NCBI GenBank assembly: GCA_965153355.1
Contig: OZ231126.1
Span: 46,810,001-46,874,000 of the forward strand
DNA length: 64,000 nucleotides
Reading direction: 5' to 3'
Source of the DNA: Flaccisagitta enflata
Lineage: Eukaryota > Chaetognatha > Sagittoidea > Aphragmophora
The notes beneath the pieces are model-generated. The model saw only the letters and a list, made by a program, of their open reading frames with translations. It was not told where the DNA came from and ran no database searches. The stretch's first letter is position 1, and each line of letters opens with the position of its first letter. This document shows, piece by piece, positions 1 through 11,115 of the stretch. The translations under genes and the position numbers were made by a program.

Positions 1-283
1 ATGGACAATTTTACCATTTTTCTGCCAGCTGTGAAGCTTATACCGTATAAGTTTTATCATTCCCCCTCCCTGCTATTGCTCAAACAAATTATGATTGTAG
101 AATTACTTATGAGAAATGTTATTTGCAATTTCGATCAACTTCATCAAAGCATCCCTGTACCATTTTAACAAATTTGTGAGATAGAAGGGGTATGACGGAA
201 TTTGATACGATAACGGGTTACACTTGGCGTATTGTGACAAAAGTCTTCGTTTGCCCGTTATTATGTTTTTTTTTTCGCATCAG
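1..283. other. intron or upstream DNA of the hemopexin-domain gene
   Basis: No coding block is recognised here. It ends in a pyrimidine-rich stretch and CAG (281-283), which serves as the acceptor of the next exon. It is probably intron, because the hemopexin exon at 284 starts inside a codon and its protein must begin upstream of the window. Confidence 0.5.
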
Positions 284-425
284 GCCCGGATTTTTGGAAA
301 TTTGATTTGCCGAATCCTTTGTTGGGCAATCGGTTGTTCCAAGTTCAAAGTGGATATCCAAAGGAAATCGGCCTTTGGAATCTTCCACCGCCTTTCAGTA
401 CAGAAGGAATCGACGCCGCTTTTTG
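284..425 (+). CDS. hemopexin-domain protein (matrix metalloproteinase-like), penultimate exon
   Basis: The exon starts after CAG with two bases of a split codon and reads a hemopexin blade end and the start of the next: DFWKFD, SGYPKEIGLWNLPPPF, then GIDAAF. The motifs W-x-F-D, GYPK-I, LP and I-D-A-A-F are typical of hemopexin repeats of secreted or membrane-anchored matrix metalloproteinases, where the four-bladed propeller guides substrate and inhibitor binding. The reading frame stops soon after, so the exon must end near 425. Donor TTG|GTCCGA leaves TG, and the exon at 2756 begins with G, restoring a tryptophan and giving GIDAAFWFTPERRIYFLKG, an excellent hemopexin junction. The donor is weak. 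The catalytic domain is not in the window, so a non-protease hemopexin protein is possible. Confidence 0.8.
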
Positions 426-597
426 GTCCGAGTCTACTTAAGTCATTTTTAAGCACTGTTGGTCTCCTTCTGTCTTTGTCTCTGTCACTGTCTCTTTATC
501 ACTCTGTCTCCCTCAATGGCGCAATAAAGAATACAAGCGATACAATATCGTGCCTCTAACACCACTGTCTCTTTTTCCCTGCCTATCTGCATCGCTG

Positions 598-791
<194 letters not shown>

Positions 792-941
792 CCAATCTGT
801 CTATCTGTCTTTCTTTCCCTCTCCCCAGGCATATATTTGGGATTTCTTTAGACAGACGGTGATGGTAAATTCAACGATGCGGATGGCGGCATAACCTCGT
901 TAAAGTCAAAGTTAATCACAATGTAATGGTCTTATGGCATT

Positions 942-1162
942 TGTAGATATGTCAGCAGTTTGGTGCATCACAACCATTGAGATCTCTAATTCTGGCACAT
1001 TTCAACGCATTGAGATTCCTTATTCTGGCACATTTCAAAGCGTTGAGATTTCTCATTCTACGAGATTTATCTCAGTAGAATGAGAGATCCCAATGTGTTG
1101 AAATGTGCCAGAATGAGAGATTTCAATGCGTTGAGGTGTGCCAAACTGCTGACATATCTACA
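942..1162. mobile_element. 221-bp hairpin element (MITE-like)
   Basis: TGTAGATATGTCAGCAGTTT at the left is the reverse complement of the right end (1143-1162). The arms carry repeated copies of a block with TTCTGGCACATTTCAA, so most of the element can fold on itself. The loop is near CGAGATTTATCTC. No clear target-site duplication was seen. Confidence 0.75.
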
Positions 1163-1539
1163 GATACTATAATGTCCATAGACTGTATGGTACTGTCTAC
1201 AAAAAACAATTATGCAAATTTTCCCCATTGTCCGAAGAAGTGTCTTTTCAGTGTAAAAGAAGAAAGTTTCTTTTTATGATCTTACTTTGTCTTTATTTCA
1301 CAGAAAGATCTCCAGAATCCTACCTCATTTCTTTCTTTGTAAATCTTTATTTAACAGGTCATCACCGCACAAACCCAAACACCAGTAGATTTAGATAATA
1401 GAATTGCCTCTCCGCATTGCGCTACATTTGTAACAACCCCCTCCTCTACAGACCGACCTCGTTTACTTGCTGTGAATTTAGTCTGGACTACCATTCACAC
1501 ATTTCGTTTGCAATCATTGGGTTTTCACTCTCCTTTTTT

Positions 1540-1920
1540 AGTCGCGTGCATGCGACTCTACAACCCGCTCTGTCGGTTTGTACGTCGGTCCATCGGTCCG
1601 TCGGTCCGTCAGTCCATCCGTCGGTCTGTTCGTCAGTCCGTCTGTCACACTTTATTTTCTTATCATACTTTGAGTTATTTTTAGTCATTCTAAGTCATTT
1701 TTAGTCATTCTAAGTCATTCTAAGTCATTCTAAGTCATGTTAAGTCATACTAAGTTATTCAAAGTCACTTAAGTCAAATAGGTCAAAGTAGTCATTTCAG
1801 TCATTTTATGTCTTTTAAAGTCATTTAAAGTCGTCTTGAGTCATTTTAAGTCATCTTGAGTCAATAAAAGTTATCTTAAGTTATCTATGTCCCGCACGCG
1901 ACTTATAGGTGTTGGCCTTG
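1540..1920 (+). mobile_element. hairpin-headed element, family A, expanded copy
   Basis: Head AGTCGCGTGCATGCGACT, then CTCTACAACCCGC and a GTCG/GTCC-rich stretch, ending at TTGGCCTTG. The body is replaced by a degenerate array of the 8-mer TAAGTCAT (about 1680-1880). Confidence 0.7.
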
Positions 1921-2452
1921 ATTTTTATCATGGAAAAATTAAAAAGAACATTCAATCTTTCTGGTTATGATAAAACTAATTTCGGGTGACGAACAATTCC
2001 CTCGGGCCTTCCCGCCAGCCATTGATGTTGGCTGCTTTCCTTTACCCATGCCTTTGACTACGCGCCACGAAGCGTGTTCAAGCGTTTGTTTCATTTTATG
2101 CTAAACACTCATTAGAAGTCGTTGCAAGTGTTGAAAGCGAATTTTTGTCATGGAGGAAAAAAAACATTGTAAATCTTTTTTGTTTTTTTCCTCTCCATTG
2201 TTCGTTTCTTAGCAAGTTTGTGTGAGATTTTCATTAAAACATTTGCATAACTTGAGGGCCTCGACACTTGGCTACTATACATGACAAAGGTTCGTTGTTG
2301 CTTTGCTCGCTTAGATTTAATTTGCATTTAGGTCCAGATTGGTTACCCACGGATGGTTTGTTAGCTTGACTTTTGTAATTGATTTCTGCATTGTCTGTCC
2401 ATTCCAACCCCTAAAAAATTCATACCAAGTTGTTGGCCACGCACATGCGGCT

Positions 2453-2570
<118 letters not shown>

Positions 2571-2755
2571 CTCTCACCCACCTAATCGCTTATCCAACTT
2601 TCCCTCTCATCCATCCCTTCAAACATTCACGCAATCCCGCTTATTTCTTTTTTTTTTCTCTCAACAACATCACAACTCACACACCAACAACAACATCATT
2701 TGCATAAACACACGCGCACGCACGCGCGGAAAAACCCACAAACACACACACGTAG

Positions 2756-3152
2756 GTTTACGCCCGAACGTCGCATTTACTTCCTGAAGGGTGAGTCGGT
2801 GACTTACGTGACGCTGCAGCAGCAGTTTGGCAGTTGGTGGACTTGGCGTCCCGCGACGGCGGCCGTCCCTTTCAAGACCACTTGGCCGGGACTGCCGGAC
2901 GACGTCAAAATAACGGCGGCTCAAACTTACACCAACGATCGGCTGTATTTCTTCATCGAAGGCGGCCGGTATTACCGTTGGAACGGACTCAGTCGCCTGC
3001 AAGGCCCGGATGTAAACAATAACAACCCGTATCCTAGAGATACGGCCGTTTGGTGGCTGGAATGCAGCGAAAAGGAATCCGCGCTCATCGAACTTTATCC
3101 ACCCGATAAAATCAGATGGAACGTGGAGAGGAGAATGAGCGGCGGCGGCTAA
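2756..3152 (+). CDS. hemopexin-domain protein (matrix metalloproteinase-like), terminal exon
   Basis: Acceptor GTAG then an open frame to TAA at 3150-3152. It reads RRIYFLKGESVTYV, a blade strand; then WPGLPDDVKITAAQTY followed by DRLYFFIEGGRYYRWN, the last blade; then TAVWWLECSEK. The cysteine in WLECS fits the C-terminal cysteine that, in matrix metalloproteinases, bonds to a cysteine at the start of the propeller. About 30 residues follow, ending in a basic and glycine-rich tail, so no membrane anchor or GPI signal is evident. GC content and codon use are clearly higher than in the flanking repeats. Family assignment to hemopexin repeats is firm; protease identity is inferred because the catalytic exons lie upstream of the window. 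Confidence 0.88.
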
Positions 3153-4050
3153 GCTGAGCGGACATGACAACCGGCGAATGTATGAGTGTGTGTGTGTAAT
3201 TTGTAGAAATGGGCGCGGAAGGTGTGATGGATTTAATGGATGAAGGGAAAGGGCTTGAGTTATAGTTTGTCGGAGTGTCGGAGTGTCGGGGTCAGAGAAT
3301 TGGGAGAACGTGCTGCCGTCTGACGGGGGAAATAAGCTGGTGCTGGTGTTGGTGCTGGTACTAGTGCTGATGGTAAAACACGAAAGAGCGTGTACTTGGA
3401 GTGGTTTTGGAAAAGTAAAGAAATCAACGTCGGAGTATATCTCAGAAAGAGAAGAAAGAACGACGATGACGTGATATAAAAAAAGAAATAATATTGAGAA
3501 AAGAATGCAAAGAAGTTGAGCGCGGAGCGGCTTGTGCGCGAGAGGAGAATAAGAGAGAGAGAAAAACGTGGACGCGGGTGTGGCGGTTGTAAAAAGGGAC
3601 TGGGCGTGTCAGTTGTGAAGGGGCGTGCGCGGCGTGGTGGGCAGTCAGAAGAAGTTATCGCGTCATTATGGAAATGTATCTTTCATTTTTCCCCCTTTCT
3701 TCCTTCTCCTCTTTTCTTCATTATAATTATAAACTCCCATTGTAATTCTTGATAAGGAAAAAGATGGGTCCGGGAAATGTGATTAACTAGATTCCCTATC
3801 GCGAAATCTCCTCCCAATGTTATTCTCCGGCTTTTTGTTCTAGTCTTAAATGTCTTTTTTTTTTCTTGAGCTTTTCGATTCTTCGAGATCCGGATTTGCC
3901 GGAAAACTCCTTTGTAACTTTGTAACTCGCACCCTTTCAGTCATTACGTCGTTCAGATCAAATATTGTTCCCCTTTTTGTCTCTCACTTCTTTTTTTCCC
4001 CCTTTTTTTTGTACTTTTGTTACGAAAGCGTGTAAGAGGATTACAATAAA
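3153..4050 (+). other. probable 3' UTR of the hemopexin-domain gene
   Basis: Non-coding sequence following the stop codon, with a short degenerate GGTGCTGGTGTTGGTGCTG run near 3340. No other gene is seen. It runs to the AATAAA at 4045. Confidence 0.5.
4045..4050 (+). terminator. polyadenylation signal AATAAA
   Basis: Canonical AATAAA about 0.9 kb after the hemopexin stop codon, just before the sequence turns into microsatellite. It is the only well-placed signal on this strand here. Confidence 0.5.
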
Positions 4051-4133
4051 GCAAGCTACCAGTCTCAAAGAAACCACCAAATCACCCACCATCTTGATTA
4101 TTACAACTTGAATCGATTGTTACGTGTGTAGAG

Positions 4134-4137
<4 letters not shown>

Positions 4138-4192
<55 letters not shown>

Positions 4193-4420
4193 TGGATGGA
4201 CGGATGAACACACACAGCTCTTAAGAGAAGAAGAAAAAGAAAGAAAGAAAGAAAGAAGAAAGAAAGAAAGAAGACAAAGAAGAAAGAAGAAAGAAAGAAA
4301 AGAAAGAAGAAAGAAAGAAGAAAGAAAGAAAGAAAGAAAGAAAAAAGAAAAAAAGACAAAAAGAAAAAAAGAAAAAAAGAAAAAAGAAAAAAAGAAAAAA
4401 AGAAAAAAGGAAAAAAGGAA
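4138..4420. repeat. (GA)n followed by (GAAA)-type purine tract
   Basis: GA dinucleotides (4138-4187), then GATG repeats, then about 190 bp of AAAG/AAAAAG purine tract. Confidence 0.95.
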
Positions 4421-4422
4421 AA

Positions 4423-5206
4423 TAGTCGCAAAAGCGTTAGATGGTCAGCGGTACCCGTGCCCTGCTTAGTAGGTTGTGCTTGAAGTTGAGTGAGCAGGGC
4501 AGCGGCCCCGAAGGGGTCGATGACCTATGCTTTTACACAGGCTGGGATTTGGGCCTTGAGGCCTTGAGGCTGGGATTTGGAACTGGAGGCTGGGATTTTG
4601 GCCTTGAGTTTGAGATTTGGGCCTGGAGTTTGAGATTCGTGCTTGGAGGCTGGGATTTGGGCCTGGAGGCTGGGATTTGGGCCTGGAGATTGGGATTTAG
4701 GCCTGGAGGTTGGGGTTTGGGCCTGGAGGCTGGGATTTTGGCCTGGAGGCTGGGATTTGGGCCTTGAGGCTGGGATTTGGGCCTGGCGGCTGGGATTTGG
4801 GCCTTGAGGCTAGGAATTTGCCCTCAGTTTGGATTTAGCTCCCAGGTTGGGATTTGGGCTTCCAGGTTGGATTTAGGCCTTGAGGCTGGGATATGGGCCT
4901 CAAGGCTGGGATTTGGGCCTCGAGGCTGGGATTTGGGCCTCGAGGCTGAGATTTTGGCCTCGAGGCTAGAAATTTGGCCTCAAGTTTGGGATTTGGGCTT
5001 CCAGGTTGGGATTTGGGCCTCCAGGCTGGGATATGGGCCTCCAGGCTGGAATTTGGGACTTCAGGCTGGGATTTGAGCTGCAAAGCAGGATTTTGGGCCT
5101 GTAGGCTGGGATTTGGGTCTAGGGGGGGGACTGACGAAGAAGAAGGCGAAGGAGAAGGAGAAGGAGGAAAAATTCCCCATGTGTGTAGAAAACATAGGAA
5201 TTATTA
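4423..5206 (+). mobile_element. foldback element with ~20-bp minisatellite core
   Basis: The left end reads ATAGTCGCAAAAGCGTTAGA then GGTCAGCGGTACCC, GCCCTGCT, and GGGCAGCGGCCCCGAAGGGG followed by CGATGACCTATG. Then comes a minisatellite of about 28 units of AGGCTGGGATTTGGGCCTGG (4541-5125). The right arm (about 5170-5206) carries the inverse of the CCTATG...ACACA segment, degraded by an adjacent purine expansion. The same ends recur at 18.2, 49.9-50.9 and 59.2-59.6 kb, which defines the family. Confidence 0.75.
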
Positions 5207-5640
5207 AAAAGAAAAAGAAAAAAAAAAAGAAAAAAGAAAAAGAAAAAAAAAAAAAAGAAAAGAAAAAAGAAAAAAGAAAAAAAAAGAAAAAAGAAAAAAA
5301 GAAGAAAAAAGAAAAAAAAAAAATAAAAAGAATAAAAGAATGAAGAATAAATAAAAAATAAAAGAATAAAGAAAAGGAAAAAAAAGAAAAATGAAAAGAA
5401 AAGAAGAAAGAAGAAAGAAAAAAAAGAAAAAAAAGAAAAAAGAAAAAAGAAAAAAAGAAAAAAAGAAAAAAGAAAAAAAAGAAAAAAAGAGAAGAAGAAA
5501 AAAGAAAAAAGAAAAAATGGAACAGATGGAAAAAGGAGAAAAAAGAAAAAAAGGAAAAAAGAAAAAGAGAAAAAGAGAAAAAGAGAAAAAGAGAAAAAGA
5601 GAAAAAGAGAAAAAGAGAAAAAGAGAGAAAAAAAAAGGAA
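5195..5640. repeat. polypurine A/G tract (GAAAAA-type)
   Basis: About 445 bp almost free of pyrimidines on this strand, ending in (GAAAAA)n units. Open frames on both strands are low-complexity artefacts. Confidence 0.95.
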
Positions 5641-5960
5641 TAGCAGCCCAAAGGCAGTAAGTGGTCAGCGGTACCCTTGCCCTGCTGGAGTAGTTAGTGA
5701 TTTTAGTTGAGGGGGAGCAGGGAAGCGCCCCTGAAGGGGACTACGTCCTGTAGAACACTGCAGAACTATCCGTCCTTCCATCTGTCTGTTTGTCTTTTTG
5801 TCGAGGATGCTATAAATCTCATTGAAGAACAATTAACATGAAAAATTCAAAACAGAATAATAAATGACAAAATGCAATAAATGGTAAACAGTACCCATGC
5901 CCTGCTGGAGTATCTTGTTGGTTGAATTGAGGAAGAACAGGATCTGGGTCTGTAAGGCCA
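5641..5960 (+). mobile_element. two truncated terminal modules of the foldback family
   Basis: GGTCAGCGGTACCC-GCCCTGCT with AGCAGGG-type second boxes occurs at 5664-5750. A variant with GGTAAACAGTACCC is at 5881-5945. The second leads into a degenerate CTGGGTCT minisatellite. Confidence 0.6.
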
Positions 5961-5978
5961 GAATCTGGGTCTCAGAGA

Positions 5979-6114
5979 TAGGGATGTGGAAGCGATTGAC
6001 CGCTTCCATTTTGGTGGGTGGGATAGCTACTAGTATTTGAACTGCAAAATGGAAGCGGAAGCGGAAGCGGAAGCGGTGGAAGCGGCATAAAAATCGACCG
6101 CTTCCACATCCCTA
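5979..6114. mobile_element. hAT-type MITE, 136 bp
   Basis: Perfect 16-bp terminal inverted repeats TAGGGATGTGGAAGCG, flanked on both sides by the 8-bp direct repeat CTCAGAGA (5971-5978 and 6115-6122). An 8-bp target duplication and ends starting YAGGG are typical of hAT elements. The interior has a second inverted repeat (CCGCTTCCATTTTG) and GGAAGC repeats, and no open reading frame. It is inserted in a foldback-type minisatellite. Confidence 0.93.
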
Positions 6115-6470
6115 CTCAGAGACCAGCATTTTGGTTTCAGAGTCCAGGTTTTGTGTCTTTGCATCCAGGATTTGGGTCTCAGTGGCCAGAATCAGAAACC
6201 CAGAGGTCAAGATCTGGGTCTCTATGGTCAGGATGTTGGATTCAAGGGCCAGAATCTGGGTATGAGAAGCCAGAATCTAGGTCTAAGGGGCCAAAATGAA
6301 AGACCTTAGACCAAAATTCAGGTTTTCAAGCCAGATTTGAGCTATTTTGCCTAGATTTAGGCTATTCTGCTTAAATTTGGGTTATTTTGCTTGAATTTGC
6401 GCCATATTGCCTGGATTTGGGCTATTTGGCGGAGTTTGGGTTAGAATGGGCCCCAAAGAAGACAAAGCCC
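6115..6470 (+). repeat. degenerate minisatellite (CAGAATCTGGGTCTNAG-like)
   Basis: Diverged ~20-bp units, a drifted relative of the GGGATTTGGGCCT minisatellite of the foldback elements. It continues as GGGCTATTTTGCCTGGATTT-like units up to about 6430. Confidence 0.6.
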
Positions 6471-7035
<565 letters not shown>

Positions 7036-7479
7036 TACACAGACATAAAGATATGCGTACCGAGAGAGAATCAAACGACCCATCAGAATGAGATTCCTAT
7101 GCTCAGACCCAATTTGATGGTGTTGAATACAGAGTTTTTACAGACTTGTAGGTGGAGGGGCAGATAAACAGATAGACAGACTGCGAAAAGGACAGTCGGA
7201 TAGAGGGACAGATAGAGCAAAAGTGGCATCATGTGTTACGTGACAGAAAAAAGCTTTCATTGTCATTTCTCTGTACATCTTGCCATTTCATCGACGCGTT
7301 GAGTTGTCTGTTCCGCATGAAGCAAGCTCCTGTGCTCTTTCGCGACCTCTGAACAAGAAGATCTAGAACATTTTCCATTTGCATATTGAAAGCCATTTTG
7401 AAATTGTTGCGGGAAGAAAGAAGACAATCCATTTCATCAGCCAGCTGTTACAAAGCAAGAGGTCAAGAAAGGGTCGACC

Positions 7480-8100
7480 AAATACTATCTAGAACAAAAG
7501 TATGTCGGCAAGATAAGAATCAGGTTGCATATCCATTAAATCATTAAGAAAACATCAATGAAACACATGTGATACTTTCTTTTAGTCTTGTGGACATCAA
7601 AACATTTCATCAATTGCATTGATATGCTTTTTTAGATGTATTTTGTTGTAGAACGACACGATCTCCTCTCATAACTTGAAAGCAGATTGTTTTTAAGCCC
7701 ATGCTCAATGGTGTGGGCTCCCTTCTCCGCAGCTGTCTTCCAAACACTATCTAACATGACACTGGGTTAAGAGGGCGTGAGGACGTGACATGACTTCCGT
7801 TTGGCATCACAGAAGCAGCAAAAATTTCCTCAAATAACTGAAAAAAATTGTTTAGTCAAGTGTAGTAACTGATAGGAAATAAAATGCAATTTTTCTTATT
7901 TTGCTTTTGGAGTAGCAATCTTGTTTTACTTGCCATTTCTAAACGAATTGAGATATAAGAACGCGGTTGGTGGCCTTAGCTCAGAAATTCGATGTAGTTT
8001 CAGAATCTCACCGATTTTTATGTGAATTTCTTGTTTTAAGCGGAGTTATGGTCCATAATGCTTGCCGACAAACATATGTTCTAGATAGTATATGGAAAAA
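7480..8100. mobile_element. possible element with ~35-bp inverted ends
   Basis: CTATCTAGAACAAAAGTATG with TCGGCAAGA near 7484-7516 is matched in inverse by CTTGCCGACAAACATATG with TTCTAGATAGTA near 8062-8094. The interior has no coding signal. No target duplication was found, so it could also be an old inverted duplication. Confidence 0.45.
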
Positions 8101-9696
8101 ATGTCAAATAAGAACAGACAAAATAACTCGATCGACTGACTTACTATAAATCTCATGTCATGCACACAAATCAAGTGTAATTGAAACTTCGGTATCAAAA
8201 TTCCAAAGTGATGTTATCATTTCGCTTGCCTTTATTATCGGGTGTTCAAATAAAGATTGTAGAGGTTTTCTGTTGTATACGCACACTATGGAGCATGTAG
8301 AGACACAAGTAAGGTACCATTTGATAGAGTTCAATCTGTTTGACATTTTGGTGTATGGTTTTTTGTTTTGTTAGTTCAGTCAAGATTTCCAAGTTAATCA
8401 AGGTAGAAAACTTTCCCGAATCAAACCAGTAGAAAAACGGTGTTTCCCTATTAAAATTTCCTCTTTAAGCTTTGCAAAGGGCCACTTAAACACAAGCTAC
8501 TGCAGAAATCTTTTAAATTTATACTCTCGGAACAAAGATCTAGAAACTCAAAAAGACCCGCACATTTCTAGCATCTCTCGTTACTGACACAATTTTTTTT
8601 CGAAGAAACAGTACTTAAGCGCGCTGGAGACATTTTCATTTGAGCACGCACCGACCATCTACTCGCCCCTCTCCACTCATCTGTTCGTAAGGCGAAGTTT
8701 ATAATGCGTTGTATTGCGATTGGCTATGACTTATGAGCACGCATGACGAATCTCCCGTTTACTACAACCCTCCTTGCCTATCAATTAATAGATAACTGAA
8801 AATTGAAAAAAAAAAACCAAAAAACATTTTGTTAGGAGAGTAGAAGTTTTAATCATGATCCGCAAAACAACTTTAAATCAAAATTTTCCATTGGTTTTAT
8901 TTGTATGTGTGCCATCATGGGAGCGATTGCAAAAGAAATAGAGAAAAAAATTAGCAAACTCAATGAAATAGTAATAAATAGCAATTGAAGAGGCATATCA
9001 ATTCTTCAATACGATGGATATATGAAACAACAACACCATGAAAAAGTCATATCAACAAAACGTTGCGATAAATGAACAGAGCAAAGAACGAATCAATAAA
9101 CGTCATATAAAAGCACTTCAGTAGGAGTTTGAGAAAAAACATCTTCAGGAAAAAAAAAACATCACCGGAAATTGACAATTGACAAAGCAGAGCATTATTA
9201 TTCTTTCTGTGAAGCGAGGATGGGCTGGGAAGAGCTGTAATCTTTTTTTTTTTCCTAACTGTGTATTATTCTGAATTTTTTGTCACTATCTATAGATATA
9301 ATGATTCTTTCGAAACAATGACCCAATATTGTGATTTTTTTGTGTGTAAAGCTAATCATCACTTGTATGGGTTTCATTTTGAAAAAAAAAAGAAATACGA
9401 CGAAGACATAAGTTAAAAACAAGAGAGGAAAAAGGTTTAAAAAAGAATTTAAGAAGCTAGACTCGTGTTTTCTAATCTCTATGGAAGCATTGCATAAAAC
9501 GAGTGAGGGAGACGTTCATATCATTATCTCGTATTCAAATCTTCATTCTAAATGGCTTTCTGGGTAACAATAAAAAAAAAACATTTTAATTCCACTCAAA
9601 GTTTTTTTCTCTTTTCGTGATGAAAATCTAACGCGTGAAATCGGGAATTTCTCAATTCTCTACTGTCAACAAGAAAGAGATTAATACTTGATTGTT
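8101..9696. other. AT-rich DNA with nothing recognised
   Basis: About 1.6 kb without repeats of note, splice-bounded coding blocks or RNA genes that I can identify. Confidence 0.4.
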
Positions 9697-9700
9697 TTCT

Positions 9701-9772
<72 letters not shown>
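9697..9772. repeat. (CTTT)n microsatellite
   Basis: About 18 CTTT units downstream of the plastin stop codon (plastin is on the minus strand). It is complementary to the GAAA array at 9905-10125. Confidence 0.97.
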
Positions 9773-9904
9773 TTCTTTTTATTTAATTTCTTATTGGCCT
9801 CCTCTCTTAGATATCAGGTGTGAGCAACTAGTTTTGCAGTTATTAAAACTTTTTTATTTGTTAATCTGTAAGACCCATAGCATAGGAAGAAATAGCATAG
9901 GCAT

Positions 9905-9981
9905 AGAAAGAAAGAAAGAAAATTTAAAAAACGGGGAATTATGAAGGAGAGAGCAAAAGAAAGAAAGAAAAGAGGGAAAAA

Positions 9982-10045
<64 letters not shown>

Positions 10046-10051
10046 AGGAAA

Positions 10052-10100
<49 letters not shown>

Positions 10101-10125
10101 AGGAAAGAAAAAGAAAAAGAGATAG
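9905..10125. repeat. (GAAA)n microsatellite
   Basis: GAAA tetranucleotides with a few AAG and GGAAA interruptions. It is the inverse complement of the CTTT array at 9697-9772. Confidence 0.97.
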
Positions 10126-10309
10126 AGAGAGGATGTGAGCGCGCTCAATCAGCAATTCCGATTCTAAATAGAGCGAGACTGATTCACAGTTGAGCCCCAA
10201 ACGCAAATGAAAAAGTTGGTTTTTTTTATGAGAAAAATTTCCTCGCAGCGACATAAACAAATTAACACGTAAAAAAATACTTAACCAAAGTGAGAAGAAA
10301 CCAATAAGA

Positions 10310-10467
10310 TTAAAATTTATGCTCAAAGCTCACATCACTGGCGTTAATATCGCCGAGTGTAACTGTGAATGGATTGACGGTGGGAATGCGGTTGTTGGGA
10401 CCTACGCGAAATTTGTATGGAATTGGGAAGTATACCACGAAAATGTCGTGCATCAGGTAGGTGCGGG
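10310..10467 (-). CDS. unrecognised short coding-like block, minus strand
   Basis: After TAG at 10469-10468 the minus strand is open for about 50 codons to TAA (10312-10310). It reads MHDIFVVYFPIPYKF, then GPNNRIPTVNPFTVTLGDI and SFEHKF at the end. It looks like folded protein, with alternating hydrophobics and prolines, but I do not recognise the family. It lies just downstream of the plastin stop, and its phase does not match the end of plastin exon 11. The opposite strand is also open here, so at most one reading is likely to be real. Confidence 0.3.
10319..10456 (+). CDS. unrecognised small ORF, plus strand, exon 1 (alternative to the minus-strand reading)
   Basis: ATG at 10319 opens a frame containing NIAECNCEWIDGGNAVVG and FVWNWEVYHENVVHQ. 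It ends at CAG|GTAGGT (donor at 10457). Joining across a 55-nt GT-AG interval to 10512-10604 keeps the frame and gives a 76-residue cysteine-containing peptide. It overlaps the minus-strand block at 10310-10467 and runs antisense to the plastin 3' region. No family is recognised. Confidence 0.25.
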
Positions 10468-10511
10468 CTATTTACCATGAAAAAGCGAGCCGTTTGCTAG
10501 ACAATTTCCAG

Positions 10512-10604
10512 GTTGCCATTGATGATGTTCCAGTGAATTATGCAACTGTCACACGTTGTATGTGTGCCTTTGCTCATGAGAATGGCAAATCATGCAACTG
10601 TTAA
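10512..10604 (+). CDS. unrecognised small ORF, plus strand, exon 2
   Basis: After TTTCCAG the frame reads VAIDDVPVNYATVTRC, CAFAHENGKSCNC and then TAA (10602-10604). The phase-0 join to the block ending at 10456 is exact. Its second half falls in the tandem repeat derived from the plastin C-terminus, which argues for chance. Confidence 0.2.
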   Translation, partial: VAIDDVPVNYATVTRCMCAFAHENGKSCNC

Positions 10605-10700
10605 CTATCACAACAAGTTGCATGTCCTTGCCCGAAAGAAAGACGAATCATGCAACTGTCATCTCGGCGGGTTGCATGCCTTTGACCATGAGGCAGGCGA
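10541..10700 (-). repeat. three tandem units derived from the plastin stop-codon region
   Basis: On the minus strand the segment CTCATG-CAAAGGCATGCAAC-CAGTTGCATGATTC, the last codons of plastin plus the stop, is followed by two diverged copies in the 3' UTR. All end with CAGTTGCATRATT at roughly 50-bp spacing. TGCAACT/AGTTGCA pairs inside the units can form small hairpins. Confidence 0.7.
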
Positions 10701-10815
10701 AGATGGTCATGATCATTTTGTGTTTGACTTCCGTGATGTCCTCCGGTAAAGCGTAGACAGCAGCGCCAATTTTACGCGCAGTAGAAACGGCGTATTTCGC
10801 GTTCTGCTCCTTTTC
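10648..10815 (-). CDS. PLS: plastin exon 12 (end of CH4 and stop)
   Basis: Acceptor CACTCAG, phase 0, residues about 570-624. It reads [20 protein letters not shown] then [19 protein letters not shown], the conserved last helices of CH4. In plastins this is followed by a short G-R/K-GM tail. Here the tail is [11 protein letters not shown] and TGA (10650-10648), slightly longer than usual. The extra residues come from a sequence that is tandemly repeated in the 3' UTR. Confidence 0.92.
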   Translation of the reverse strand, partial: EKEQNAKYAVSTARKIGAAVYALPEDITEVKHKMIMTIFACLMVKGMQPAEMTVA

Positions 10816-10858
10816 CTGAGTGCGAAGGGTAATTGGTTAGGTAATTTCATTGTTGTAA

Positions 10859-10884
10859 GGAGAGAGAGAGAGAGAGAGAGAGGA
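10859..10884. repeat. short (GA)n
   Basis: About 13 GA units in plastin intron 11. Confidence 0.95.
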
Positions 10885-11115
10885 TAGACGTTTGACAGAG
10901 ACAGAGACAGAGACTATCAATAATAGATAGACAAACGACTGAAGAAAGCGTGAGGGGCACTTCGAACTAAGATATTCAATCAGAAAAAAAGTAAAAACAT
11001 TGTTACTTGCTACCCAGACAAAGAACCGAACAGAACAGAACACAACAAAACAAAACAAAATACAGAAAAACATCAGTCATCACCAGAAAACGCATTTTCC
11101 GTTACAATTCCTCAC

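Noticed and set aside
850-925. EF-hand-like reading TDGDGKFNDADGG on the plus strand
   Set aside because: The 12-residue loop lacks the Glu at position 12 and the flanking helices. It also lies within an intron whose flanking exons join correctly without it.
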